Positions 46,873 to 55,731 of a DNA stretch of 64,000 nucleotides are shown here, piece by piece; position 1 is the first letter of the stretch; each line of letters opens with the position of its first letter. The DNA is from Tepidibacter hydrothermalis. Lineage in GTDB: Bacteria > Bacillota > Clostridia > Peptostreptococcales > Peptostreptococcaceae. A program made the position numbers and the translations under genes. The notes under the pieces are model-generated. The model was not told the origin of the DNA, made no database searches, and saw only the letters and a program-made list of their open reading frames with translations. The stretch covers positions 868,001 to 932,000 of the forward strand of contig NZ_CP120733.1 of assembly GCF_029542625.1 (NCBI RefSeq), given 5' to 3'.

Positions 46873-47634
46873 ATGAATAAAGAAAAGATTCTAAGAAGAT
46901 TAGTAATAAAAGCTTTTCATATAGATAAAGTTGAAGTTGGAGATAAAAATTCAATAGACAAACGTATGCTTACGATTGATAAAGAAATATCAAAAAACTT
47001 AGTGAAAAATGAAGAACTAATAGAAGATATAAATATTAAAATCATAAAGCCTGGACAACATGATATTTATGTCAATACTATTATGGACATCATACCGGTA
47101 TCTACAAAGGTACTTGGTAAAATAGGAGAAGGTATAACTCATACTTTAACTGGAGTTTATGTAATGCTAACAGGAGCTGATAGTAAAGGAAAGCAGATGC
47201 ATGAATTTGGATCATCTGAAGGAATTTTAAAAGAACAGCTTGTGTTAGGAAAAGCAGGTACTCCATCTAAAGATGATTACATAATTCATTTTGATGTAAC
47301 TTTAAAGCCTGATATTCCATATGAAAGAAAACTTCCACTATCTGCTTTTAAAGCATGTGATGAGTTTATACAAGGAATAAGAATGGCTTTAAAAGGATTA
47401 GATGGAAGAGATTCAACAGAGTCTCATGAATATCTAGATAAAATAAGACCTAATTCTAAAAAAGTCGTAATAGTTAAACAAATAGCAGGTCAAGGTGCTA
47501 TGTATGATAACCAACTTTTTTCAGATGAACCAAGTGGTGTTTCGGGAGGTAAATCTATTATAGACATAGGAAATGTTCCTATGATAATATCTCCTAATGA
47601 ATACAGAGATGGCGCTTTAAGGGCCATGACGTAA
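46873..47634 (+). CDS. prdD: PrdD, PrdA N-terminal paralogue (copy 1)
   Basis: 253 residues. It aligns along PrdA residues about 155-417 (FHIDKVEVGD with FKIEKVELAD; HEFGSSEG with GEFGSSEG; VKQIAGQGAMYDN with VKEIMGQGAMHDN) and stops at GALRAMT, exactly where PrdA has GIHALT before its cleavage Cys. ATG 46873 is preferred: the equivalent ATG is used in copy 2, and the upstream GTG 46864 lies in the ribosome site AAAGGTGAT. The role of PrdD in proline fermentation is not established. Confidence 0.92.
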   Translation: MNKEKILRRLVIKAFHIDKVEVGDKNSIDKRMLTIDKEISKNLVKNEELIEDINIKIIKPGQHDIYVNTIMDIIPVSTKVLGKIGEGITHTLTGVYVMLTGADSKGKQMHEFGSSEGILKEQLVLGKAGTPSKDDYIIHFDVTLKPDIPYERKLPLSAFKACDEFIQGIRMALKGLDGRDSTESHEYLDKIRPNSKKVVIVKQIAGQGAMYDNQLFSDEPSGVSGGKSIIDIGNVPMIISPNEYRDGALRAMT

Positions 47635-47647
47635 GGCGGGTGATATT

Positions 47648-48118
47648 ATGGGTATAGGACCATCAACTAAAGAAACATCTCTTCATCATTTTAGAGATCC
47701 ATTACTTGATGTTGTAAGTGGAGATAAAGATATAGACCTTATGGGTATTATGGTAGTAGGAACACCTCAAGATAATAAAGAAAAGTATTTCGTAGGACAA
47801 AGAGCGGCAGCTTGGGCTGAAGCTATGAGAGCTGATGGTGTAATCATCTCCGTTGATGGATGGGGAAACTCTCATGTGGATTATGCAAATACAATAGAAG
47901 AAATAGGAAAAAGAGGAATACCTGTAGTGGGACTTAGCTTTGTAGGAACTCAAGCAAAATTCGTAGTAACTAATAATTATATGGACACAATTGTAGATTT
48001 TAATAAATCAAAAGAAGGTATAGAGACACAGGTTGTTGGAGAAAACAATGTAGCTGTTCTAGATGCTAAAAAAGCACTTGCGTTTTTAAAATTAAAAATG
48101 AGAAAAGAGGGAAAATAA
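47648..48118 (+). CDS. prdE: PrdE, PrdA C-terminal paralogue (copy 1)
   Basis: 156 residues. It begins MGIGPSTKETSLHHFRDPL, matching PrdA from its cleavage Cys onward (CIGPASKENSRHYYREPL), but with the initiator Met in place of Cys, so it cannot carry a pyruvoyl formed in the same way. Further matches include DGWGNSHVDYA with EGFGNNHIDFA. It starts 13 bp after prdD, and prdF follows one base after its stop. Probably a structural partner of PrdD. It differs from copy 2 by one residue (G/E). Confidence 0.92.
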   Translation: MGIGPSTKETSLHHFRDPLLDVVSGDKDIDLMGIMVVGTPQDNKEKYFVGQRAAAWAEAMRADGVIISVDGWGNSHVDYANTIEEIGKRGIPVVGLSFVGTQAKFVVTNNYMDTIVDFNKSKEGIETQVVGENNVAVLDAKKALAFLKLKMRKEGK

Positions 48119-48119
48119 T

Positions 48120-49124
48120 ATGAAAGCTATAAGAAGTATTCATGCTGTTGATTCACACACTATGGGAGAGCCAACAAGAATAATAGTTGGTGGAGTACCT
48201 AATATACCAGGTAAAACTATGGCTGATAAAAAAGAATATTTAGAAAAAAATATGGATACATTAAGAACAGCAACTATGCTTGAGCCAAGAGGACACAATG
48301 ATATGTTTGGTTCTATATTAACTGCTCCAGTAAATGAAGAAGCTGATTTCGGAATAATATTCATGGATGGTGGCGGATACTTAAATATGTGTGGCCACGG
48401 ATCTATAGGAGCTATAACTGTAGCTATTGAAACTGGTATGGTTGAGCCTAAAGAACCTATTACAGAGGTTGTAATGGATACTCCTGCTGGAATCGTAAGA
48501 TCTACAGCTAAAGTTGAAAATGGAAAAGTTAAAGAAGTATCTATAGTTAATGTACCAGCTTTTCATTACAAGAAAGATGTAGAAATAGAAGTTCCTGAAA
48601 TAGGAAAAATAACATTTGATATATCTTTCGGAGGAAGCTTCTTTGCAATAATAAATGCTAAGCAATTAGGACTTAAAGTTGAGCCTAAGAACTCTCAAAA
48701 GTTAACTGCATTAGCTCTTGAAATAAGAGATATAATAAACAAAGAAATAGAGATACAACATCCAACTCTATCTCACATAAATACTGTTGACTTAGTTGAA
48801 ATATATGATGCACCATCTCACCCAGAAGCAACTTACAAGAATGTAGTTGTATTTGGACAAGGACAAGTAGATAGATCTCCTTGTGGAACAGGAACAAGTG
48901 CTAAAATGGCAACTCTTCACTCTAAAGGAGAGTTAAAAGAAAATGAATTATTCGTATACGAAAGTATATTAGGAACTTTATTTAAAGGTAAAGTAGTTGG
49001 AACTGGTAAGGTTGCAGAATACAATTCTGTAATTCCTGAAATAACAGCATCAGCTTATATAACAGGATTCAATCACTTTGTGATAGATCCTGAAGATCCA
49101 TTAAAATATGGATTTGTATTATAG
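48120..49124 (+). CDS. prdF: Proline racemase PrdF (copy 1)
   Basis: 334 residues. It makes D-proline, the substrate of PrdAB, from L-proline with two catalytic cysteines: Cys91 in MCGHGSIG and Cys255 in DRSPCGTGTSAK, both present. N-terminal signature VDSHTMGEPTRI. It is translationally adjacent to prdE (TAATATG) and is the last gene of the sigma-54 operon before a hairpin at 49137. Confidence 0.98.
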   Translation: MKAIRSIHAVDSHTMGEPTRIIVGGVPNIPGKTMADKKEYLEKNMDTLRTATMLEPRGHNDMFGSILTAPVNEEADFGIIFMDGGGYLNMCGHGSIGAITVAIETGMVEPKEPITEVVMDTPAGIVRSTAKVENGKVKEVSIVNVPAFHYKKDVEIEVPEIGKITFDISFGGSFFAIINAKQLGLKVEPKNSQKLTALALEIRDIINKEIEIQHPTLSHINTVDLVEIYDAPSHPEATYKNVVVFGQGQVDRSPCGTGTSAKMATLHSKGELKENELFVYESILGTLFKGKVVGTGKVAEYNSVIPEITASAYITGFNHFVIDPEDPLKYGFVL

Positions 49125-49136
49125 ATAAAACAAAAA

Positions 49137-49190
49137 TATACATATATTGTTGTGATAGTCAAGCTTAGTTATTGCAGCAATATATGTATA
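49137..49190 (+). terminator. Hairpin after prdF copy 1
   Basis: TATACATATATTG and CAATATATGTATA pair, with further imperfect pairing inside; followed by AAAAAGG rather than T, so termination efficiency is uncertain. The equivalent in copy 2 (57363-57413) is a nearly perfect palindrome. Confidence 0.5.
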
Positions 49191-49223
49191 AAAAGGTGTT
49201 ATTTTGGAAATTGATGCAAGTTG

Positions 49224-49252
49224 TTTACTTTTTATCAAAGTAGTGATAAAGT
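49224..49252 (+). promoter_or_regulatory. Sigma-A-type promoter of the TauE-like gene (copy 1)
   Basis: TTTACT (49224-49229) and TAAAGT (49247-49252) with a 17-bp spacer. Conserved in copy 2 amid a poorly conserved intergenic region, which supports function. Confidence 0.65.
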
Positions 49253-49282
49253 GTAAATACAAAAATAAGGAGGGCACAAATA

Positions 49283-50155
49283 ATGATAAACATAGTTTTA
49301 GGTGTTTTAGGAGTTTTAACTCTTTGGTTTGCAGTAGTATTTGTAGCGGACTTTATAAAGCATAAGGATAATTTAGAAACACATAATACTTGGGGAAAAG
49401 TTCTTTTCATCGGATTTATAACAGATTTCTTCGATACTTTAGGAATAGGTTCATTTGCACCTACAACAGCACTACTTAAAGGTATGAAACAAACTCAAGA
49501 TAGACTTTTACCAGGAACATTAAATGCATCTCATACTATACCAGTTGTACTTGAAGCTTTTATATTTATAACAGTTATAAATATGGATCCTACAACACTA
49601 GTTTCTATGCTTGCAGCAGCAACTATAGGAGCATATGTTGGAGCTGGAATAGTTTCTAAGCTTCCAGAGAAAAAGGTACAAACAGTAATGGCAATTGCTT
49701 TATTTATTACAGCTTTACTAATGATGGCAGGTCAATTAAACTTAATGCCAGGTGGAGGAGACGCTACTGGTCTTTCAGGAGTTAAACTTATAATAGCAGT
49801 AGTTGGAAACTTCATATTAGGAGCTTTAATGACTGCAGGAATAGGTCTTTACGCACCATGTATGGCACTTGTTTACTTATTAGGAATGTCTCCAAAAGTT
49901 GCTTTCCCTATAATGATGGGTTCTTGTGCATTCTTAATGCCAGTTGCATCAGTTAAATTTGTTAAAGAAGAAGCTTTAGATAGAAGAGCATCAATGGGTA
50001 TAACTATAGGTGGTATTATAGGAGTATTTATAGCTGCTTATCTTGTAAAATCTTTACCTATGGATATATTAAAATGGTTAGTAATAGCTGTTATATTCTA
50101 CACAGCTGCTACTATGTTAAAATCAGCTTCTAAGAATAAAGAAATAACAGAGTAA
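49283..50155 (+). CDS. TauE/SafE-family membrane protein linked to prd operon 1
   Basis: 290 residues with about eight predicted helices in two similar halves, as in the TauE/SafE (DUF81) permeases. Motifs: DFFDTLGIGSFAPTTALLKG near residue 47 and GALMTAGIGLYAPCMALVYLLG in the second half. Family members export sulfite, sulfoacetate or other anions. Present in both prd units, so a role in moving a pathway compound (proline, 5-aminovalerate, or a selenium/sulfur anion) is an inference. Own promoter; strong AAGGAGGG site. Terminator at 50187. Confidence 0.88.
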   Translation: MINIVLGVLGVLTLWFAVVFVADFIKHKDNLETHNTWGKVLFIGFITDFFDTLGIGSFAPTTALLKGMKQTQDRLLPGTLNASHTIPVVLEAFIFITVINMDPTTLVSMLAAATIGAYVGAGIVSKLPEKKVQTVMAIALFITALLMMAGQLNLMPGGGDATGLSGVKLIIAVVGNFILGALMTAGIGLYAPCMALVYLLGMSPKVAFPIMMGSCAFLMPVASVKFVKEEALDRRASMGITIGGIIGVFIAAYLVKSLPMDILKWLVIAVIFYTAATMLKSASKNKEITE

Positions 50156-50186
50156 ATAAAATTAAATTAAATTAAATTAAATATAA

Positions 50187-50216
50187 AACTGTCGATATAT
50201 ATCGGCAGTTTTTTTA
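50187..50216 (+). terminator. Terminator of prd unit 1
   Basis: AACTGTCGATA and TATCGGCAGTT pair (with G-T) and end in seven T. The same hairpin ends unit 2. A run of ATTAA tandem repeats lies just upstream (about 50158-50181). Confidence 0.9.
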
Positions 50217-50250
50217 TTTGGAAATTATAAAAAATAATATATTATAAATA

Positions 50251-50300
50251 AAAAACTAAAATCACATGAATAGTTTGTTATATGTGATTTTAGTTTTTTT
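50251..50300 (+). terminator. Second terminator between the prd units
   Basis: AAAAACTAAAATCACAT and ATGTGATTTTAGTTTTTTT pair around a 13-nt loop, isolating unit 2 from unit 1 read-through. Confidence 0.85.
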
Positions 50301-50321
50301 AAAATTCAAGGGAAAATTAAC

Positions 50322-50460
50322 TGTCAAAAAATAGACATGTGTCAAAAAACAGACGGAAACCGTTTTCCTTAAAGGAAATGTATGGAAAACTAGGGAATAT
50401 GAGGTGTGAGAGGGTTAATAAGTTATCAAATGGAATAAAATGATAGTCAGAAAGCTGACA
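50322..50460 (+). promoter_or_regulatory. Three candidate PrdR-binding palindromes upstream of prd operon 2
   Basis: TGTCAAAAAATAGACA (50322-50337), TGTCAAAAAACAGACG (50340-50355) and AGTCAGAAAGCTGACA (50445-50460). They match the sites before operon 1 in order and spacing, while the DNA between them has diverged. Confidence 0.65.
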
Positions 50461-50580
50461 TATTTAATATTTGTTATAGAAAGTTTCAAATATGGAGAAG
50501 TACGTTATAAAAAAAATAAATAATAGTAAAATCAACCGTTACAGGAAAAAAATACAATTAAATACAAACTTAAACAAAAG

Positions 50581-50598
50581 TTGGCAAGCAACTTGCTT
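50581..50598 (+). promoter_or_regulatory. Sigma-54 (-24/-12) promoter of prd operon 2
   Basis: TTGGCAAGCAACTTGCTT. It matches the consensus except that the C ending TGGCAC is A, which may make it weaker than promoter 1. Confidence 0.88.
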
Positions 50599-50639
50599 TA
50601 ATAATATAACGAGAAGATGAAATGACAGGAGGTGAAAGT

Positions 50640-51923
50640 GTGAATTTAACTATAAGCTTAAAACAACACGTTGGAGCACCATGTAAACCTATCGTTAATG
50701 TAGGTGATGAAGTTAAGAAGGGACAGTTAATAGCTGAACCTAATGGACTAGGTGCTAATATACATTCAAGTGTATATGGAAAAATATCAGAAATAACTGA
50801 TTCTAACATAATCATAAAAGCTGATGAGAATCAAGCAGATGAATATGTCAAGATAAAAGAAACAGAAAGTCATTTAGACGCTGTTAAAGAGGCTGGTATA
50901 GTTGGTGCTGGAGGAGCAGGGTTTCCTACACACATTAAATTAAATGTAGATTTAAAAGGTGGATATGCTATAGCAAATGCTGCTGAGTGTGAACCAGTAC
51001 TTTCTCATAATGTTGCAGTAATGGAGGAAAATCCAGAAATTATTGTAAGAGGTCTTAAATATGTAGTTGAAATGACTAACGCTTCTAAAGGATATATAGC
51101 TGTGAAGCCAAAGCATAAAAAAGCTATTATAGCTCTTGGTAAGGCTTGTAAAGATGAAGAAAAAATCGAAATAAAGTATTTACCAGATATGTATCCAGCA
51201 GGTGATGAGAGGGTTATAATAAGAGAATTACTTAATGTAGAATTAAAACCAGGACAATTACCGCTAGAAGCAGGAGCTGTTGTTTGTAACACTGAAACAC
51301 TAAAAAATATCGTATCAGCTATAGAGGATAGAAAACCTGTTATAACTAAAGATATTACAGTTGGTGGAAGAGTTAAAAATGCTAGAAATGGAAAGTACTT
51401 CTTGGATGTTCCAATAGGAATGCCTATTAATCATTACATACAAGAATGTGGTGGATACGAACTACCATATGGAGAAATAGTATTAGGAGGACCTTTTACA
51501 GGTCGTCATGGAGAAGAAGATTCTCCAGTTACTAAAACTTTAGGTGGTGTGTTAGTATCAATGCCATTCCCTAATGAAAGTAGAAAAGTTGGTGTAATTG
51601 CGTGTGAATGTGGTGCGCAAGAAGACAGACTTAAAGAAATAGCTGCTGGAATGGGTGCTGAAGTTATAGCAGAAACTAAGTGTAAAAGAATGACAGAGTC
51701 AAATGGAAGATATAGATGTGACTTACCTGGTATGTGTCCAGGACAAGCAGAAAAAGTTTTATACCTTAAAAAGCAAGGTGCAGAAGTAATTATTACTGGA
51801 ACATGTCAGGACTGAACTAACACAGTTATGAATGTAGCTCCTAGGTTAGGAGTGCCAGTTTACCATAGTACTGACCATGTTTTAAGAGGTGCAGGACATA
51901 AAATATATAGAAGAAAAAAATAA
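50640..51923 (+). CDS. prdC: PrdC, selenocysteine-containing electron transfer protein (copy 2)
   Basis: 427 residues with Sec at TGA 51813-51815. About ten substitutions from copy 1. The notable one changes the residues before Sec from CED to CQD, swapping an acidic for a neutral residue next to the redox centre. GTG 50640 follows ACAGGAGGTG. Its role is as for copy 1; both look functional. Confidence 0.92.
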
Positions 51924-51938
51924 GAGGAGGCGATTTAT

Positions 51939-53798
51939 ATGTCAATTACTCCAGAAACAGCTAAGGCTCACGCTAAAGATCCAGCAGTTTGCTGCTGCAG
52001 ATTTGAAGCTGGTACTGTAATTGAAACATCAAACTTAGAGGATCCAGCAATATTTGCTGATTTAGAGGATTCAGGATTATTAGAAATATCTGCAGATTGT
52101 TTAACTATCGAAGAGGTTTTAGGAGCTAAATTAACTAAAACTGTAGATGCTTTAACTCCATTAACAGCTGATTTATTAGAAGGTGTTAACAAAGTAGAAG
52201 CTGAAGAAGTTAAAGAAGAAGCTGCTGAAGAAGTAGCTCCAGTAGAAGCAATAGCTCCAGTAAGTGCTGTTGCACCAGTTGCAGGTGGATCTGTTAAGAT
52301 ACACATAGGAGAAGGAAGAAACATAGATTTAGAAATACCTTTAAATGTAGCTGCTTCTATGGGACTTGCTCCAGCTGCTGCTCCAGTTGCTCAAGCTGCA
52401 CAAGAAGTTGTAGCTCCAGTTGCTGAGGTTAAAGAAGCTAAAGCTATTAGATCATTAGCTAAAAAGCACTTTAAAATAGAAAAAGTTGAATTTGCTGATG
52501 AAACTAAAATAGAAGGAACTACTCTTTACATAAGAAAAGATATCTGCCCTGAAGCAATAGAGAGTCAAGAATTAGTAGTAGATATGAAATTAGAAATAAT
52601 AACTCCTGATAAGTACAACACTTACAGTGAAACTATAATGGATGTTCAACCTATAGCTACTAAAGAAGAGGGAGAACTAGGAACAGGTGTTACTAGAGTA
52701 GTAGATGGTGTTATCGTTATGGTAACAGGAACTGACGAAAACGGAGTTCAAATAGGTGAATTCGGTTCTTCTGAAGGTGACTTAGATAAGAACATCATGT
52801 GGGGAAGACCAGGAGCTCCAGATAAAGGAGACATATTCATAAAGACTCAAGTTACAGTTAAAGCTGGAATGAATATGGAAAGACCAGGACCTCTTGCAGC
52901 TCATAGAGCTACAGATGTTATAACTCAAGAAATAAGAGAAGCATTAAAAGCTGCTGATGAGTCTTTAGTTGTTGAAACTGAAGAATTAACTCAATACAGA
53001 AGACCTGGAAAGAAAAAAGTAGTTATAGTTAAAGAAATAATGGGACAAGGTGCAATGCACGATAACTTAATATTACCAGTAGAGCCTGTAGGAACATTAG
53101 GAGCTAAGCCTAACGTTGATATTGGAAACGTTCCAGTTATGTTATCTCCACTTGAAGTATTAGATGGAGGAATCCATGCATTAACTTGTATAGGACCTGC
53201 TTCTAAAGAAAACTCAAGACATTACTACAGAGAGCCTCTAGTAATAGAAGCTATGAATGATGAAGAAATAGATTTAGCAGGTGTTATATTTGTAGGATCT
53301 CCTCAAGTTAACGCTGAGAAATTCTATGTATCTAATAGATTAGGTATGATAGTAGAAGCTATGGATGTAGACGGAGCTATAATAACTACAGAAGGATTCG
53401 GAAACAACCATATAGATTTTGCATCTCACCATGAGCAAATAGGTAAAAGAGGAGTTCCAGTAGTTGGATGTACTTTCTCTGCAGTTCAAGGAGCACTAGT
53501 TGTTGGTAATAAATACATGACAAACATGATAGACAACAACAAATCTAAGCAAGGTATTGAAAATGAAATACTTTCAAACAATACTTTATGTAAAGAAGAT
53601 GCAGTAAGAGCATTAGCTATGGTTAAAGCTGTTATGGCAGGAGAAGAAATCAAAGCTGCAGAAAGAAAATGGAACAGCAATGTTAAGTTAAACAATGTTG
53701 AACTTATAGAAAAAGAAACTGGAACTAAAGTAGAACTTCTTGAAAATGAGCAAGTATTAGAAAAGAGTAAGAAGAGAAGAGAAATCTACGAAAAATAA
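51939..53798 (+). CDS. prdA: D-proline reductase proprotein PrdA (copy 2)
   Basis: 619 residues, one shorter than copy 1 through loss of a Lys codon in the variable linker (KVEKAEEV becomes KVEAEEV). The cleavage site HALT-CIGP is intact, with Cys417. About 15-20 scattered substitutions, several near the C-terminus (VLEKSKKRREIYEK). Follows prdC by 15 bp with the same ribosome site. Confidence 0.97.
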   Translation: MSITPETAKAHAKDPAVCCCRFEAGTVIETSNLEDPAIFADLEDSGLLEISADCLTIEEVLGAKLTKTVDALTPLTADLLEGVNKVEAEEVKEEAAEEVAPVEAIAPVSAVAPVAGGSVKIHIGEGRNIDLEIPLNVAASMGLAPAAAPVAQAAQEVVAPVAEVKEAKAIRSLAKKHFKIEKVEFADETKIEGTTLYIRKDICPEAIESQELVVDMKLEIITPDKYNTYSETIMDVQPIATKEEGELGTGVTRVVDGVIVMVTGTDENGVQIGEFGSSEGDLDKNIMWGRPGAPDKGDIFIKTQVTVKAGMNMERPGPLAAHRATDVITQEIREALKAADESLVVETEELTQYRRPGKKKVVIVKEIMGQGAMHDNLILPVEPVGTLGAKPNVDIGNVPVMLSPLEVLDGGIHALTCIGPASKENSRHYYREPLVIEAMNDEEIDLAGVIFVGSPQVNAEKFYVSNRLGMIVEAMDVDGAIITTEGFGNNHIDFASHHEQIGKRGVPVVGCTFSAVQGALVVGNKYMTNMIDNNKSKQGIENEILSNNTLCKEDAVRALAMVKAVMAGEEIKAAERKWNSNVKLNNVELIEKETGTKVELLENEQVLEKSKKRREIYEK

Positions 53799-53840
53799 GA
53801 GTTAAACAAAAAATAAGAATCCAGTAAATAGGTGATATAA

Positions 53841-54110
53841 ATGGATAGATTAAAATATTCTTCTACAGAAAGAATGTATGAAGGTGTAATAGTTAAGATA
53901 ACAGATGGCAGCGTTACGATTGATTTAAAAGGAAGACTTGGTCAATTTAAAATGCCTATGAGAATGTTAATTAGCGATTATGAATTAAAACTTGGCATGG
54001 AAGTTGGATTTTTATTAAGCTATCCTGAAGTATTAGGACCTGAAGTTAATGAAAAATATGCCGAAGTAATAGCAGAAAATCAAAGACGAGAGCAAGAAAA
54101 AAATAAATAA
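53841..54110 (+). CDS. Conserved small protein of the prd operon (copy 2)
   Basis: 89 residues, differing from copy 1 at a handful of positions (GG to GS, PK to PM, T to S, I to V). It sits between prdA and prdB as in unit 1. The stretch after its stop (54111-54135) repeats AAAGACAAGAGCAAAAAAATAA, a partial echo of its own 3' end (AAGACGAGAGCAAGAAAAAA), suggesting a small local duplication. Confidence 0.83.
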   Translation: MDRLKYSSTERMYEGVIVKITDGSVTIDLKGRLGQFKMPMRMLISDYELKLGMEVGFLLSYPEVLGPEVNEKYAEVIAENQRREQEKNK

Positions 54111-54157
54111 AAAGACAAGAGCAAAAAAATAAAGAACAGGAAAGAGAGGTAATAAAT

Positions 54158-54883
54158 ATGAGTCTTACAGCAATAAAAGGACTTCAATCAGAAATATATG
54201 TACCAATAACACCTCCACCAGTATGGGCACCTGTAACTAAAGAATTAAAAGATATGAAAATAGCTTTAGCTACAGCTGCTGGTGTGCACTTAAAAACAGA
54301 TGCTAGATTTAATTTAGCAGGAGATTTTGGGTTCAGAGAAATTCCAGGAGATGCTCTAACTAGCGATATGATGGTATCACATGGTGGATACGATAATGCA
54401 GATGTTAACAAGGACATCAACTGTATGTTCCCTATAGATAGATTAAGAGAAGTTGCAGCAGAAGGATTCATCAAAGAAGTAGCTCCAAAACACTTTGGAT
54501 TCATGGGCGGCGGTGGAGACCAACAAAAATTCACTGACGAAACTGGTCCAGAAATAGCTAGACAATTAAAAGAAGAAGGCGTAGATGCAGTTCTACTAAC
54601 AGCTGGCTGAGGTACTTGCCACCGCTCTGCCGTGATCGTGCAGAGAGCGATTGAGGAAATAGGAATACCTACTATAATAATAGCAGCCCTTCCTCCAGTA
54701 GTAAGACAAAATGGTACTCCAAGAGCAGTTGCTCCATTAGTTCCAATGGGAGCAAATGCAGGTGAGCCAAATAATGTTGAAATGCAAACTAATATACTAA
54801 AAGATACTTTAACTAAACTTATAGAAATACCAAGTGCAGGTAAAATAATACCTTTACCATACGAGTATTCAGCTAAAGTATAA
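54158..54883 (+). CDS. prdB: D-proline reductase selenoprotein subunit PrdB (copy 2)
   Basis: 241 residues with Sec151 at TGA 54608-54610. More diverged from copy 1 than prdA or prdE (for example FREIPGDALTSD for FRVIPGDAPVSD; REVAAEGFIKEVAPKH for RELAEAGFIKDVAPAH), but the Sec context AG-Sec-GTCHRSA and the SECIS stem at 54623-54652 are identical. Confidence 0.97.
54623..54652 (+). promoter_or_regulatory. bSECIS element of prdB copy 2
   Basis: Identical to 46531-46560: CGCTCTGC and GCAGAGAGCG arms starting 13 nt after the TGA codon. Confidence 0.85.
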
Positions 54884-54888
54884 TTAAA

Positions 54889-54922
54889 AAAACTTCCCTC
54901 TTGTTTTAAAGAGGGAAGTTTT
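54889..54922 (+). terminator. Intra-operon hairpin between prdB and prdD (copy 2)
   Basis: AAACTTCCCTCTT and AAGAGGGAAGTTTT pair; the loop is entirely different from copy 1, so the stem is what has been kept. ACCTT-CAAG-AAGGT (54937-54950) again covers the prdD ribosome site. Confidence 0.75.
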
Positions 54923-54957
54923 ATAAAACAAAAAATACCTTCAAGAAGGTGATAAAT

Positions 54958-55719
54958 ATGGATAAAGAAAAGATTCTAAGAAGATTAGTAATAAAAGCTT
55001 TTCATATAGATAAAGTTGAAACTGGGGACAAAACTTCTATAGGCAAACGTTTGCTTACAATTGACAAAGAAATGTCAAAAAAACTAGTAGAAAATGAGGA
55101 ACTAATAGAAGATATAAATATTAAAATAATAAAGCCTGGACAACATGATATTTATGTGAATACTATTATGGACATCATACCAGTATCTACAAAGGTACTT
55201 GGTAAAATAGGAGAAGGTATAACTCATACTTTAACTGGAGTTTATGTAATGGTAACAGGAGCTGATAGTAAAGGAAAGCAGATGCATGAATTTGGATCAT
55301 CTGAAGGAATTTTAAAAGAACAGCTTGTGTTAGGAAAAGCAGGTACTCCATCTAAAGATGATTACATAATTCATTTTGATGTGACTTTAAAGCCTGATAT
55401 TCCATATGAAAGAAAACTTCCACTATCTGCTTTTAGAGCATGTGATGAGTTTATACAAGAAATAAGAATGGCTTTAAAAGAATTAGATGGAAGAGACTCA
55501 ACAGAGTCTCATGAATATCTAGATAAAATAAGACCTAATTCTAAAAAAGTCGTAATAGTTAAGCAAATAGCAGGTCAAGGTGCTATGTATGATAACCAAC
55601 TTTTTTCAGATGAACCAAGTGGAGTTTCGGGAGGTAAATCTATTATAGACATAGGAAATGTTCCTATGATAATATCTCCTAATGAATACAGAGATGGCGC
55701 GTTAAGAGCCATGACGTAA
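54958..55719 (+). CDS. prdD: PrdD, PrdA N-terminal paralogue (copy 2)
   Basis: 253 residues. The first 40 codons are the most diverged from copy 1 (DKTSIGKRLLTIDKEMSKKL against DKNSIDKRMLTIDKEISKNL) and the rest is nearly identical. Ends GALRAMT as in copy 1. ATG 54958 lies 7 bp after AAGGTGA. Confidence 0.92.
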   Translation: MDKEKILRRLVIKAFHIDKVETGDKTSIGKRLLTIDKEMSKKLVENEELIEDINIKIIKPGQHDIYVNTIMDIIPVSTKVLGKIGEGITHTLTGVYVMVTGADSKGKQMHEFGSSEGILKEQLVLGKAGTPSKDDYIIHFDVTLKPDIPYERKLPLSAFRACDEFIQEIRMALKELDGRDSTESHEYLDKIRPNSKKVVIVKQIAGQGAMYDNQLFSDEPSGVSGGKSIIDIGNVPMIISPNEYRDGALRAMT

Positions 55720-55731
55720 GGCGGTGATATT

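Noticed and set aside
48381-48665. Long open frames on the strand opposite prdF, prdE and prdA (repeated in both units).
   Set aside because: They lack ribosome sites, have biased composition that mirrors the sense gene and exist in both units only because the sense genes are duplicated.
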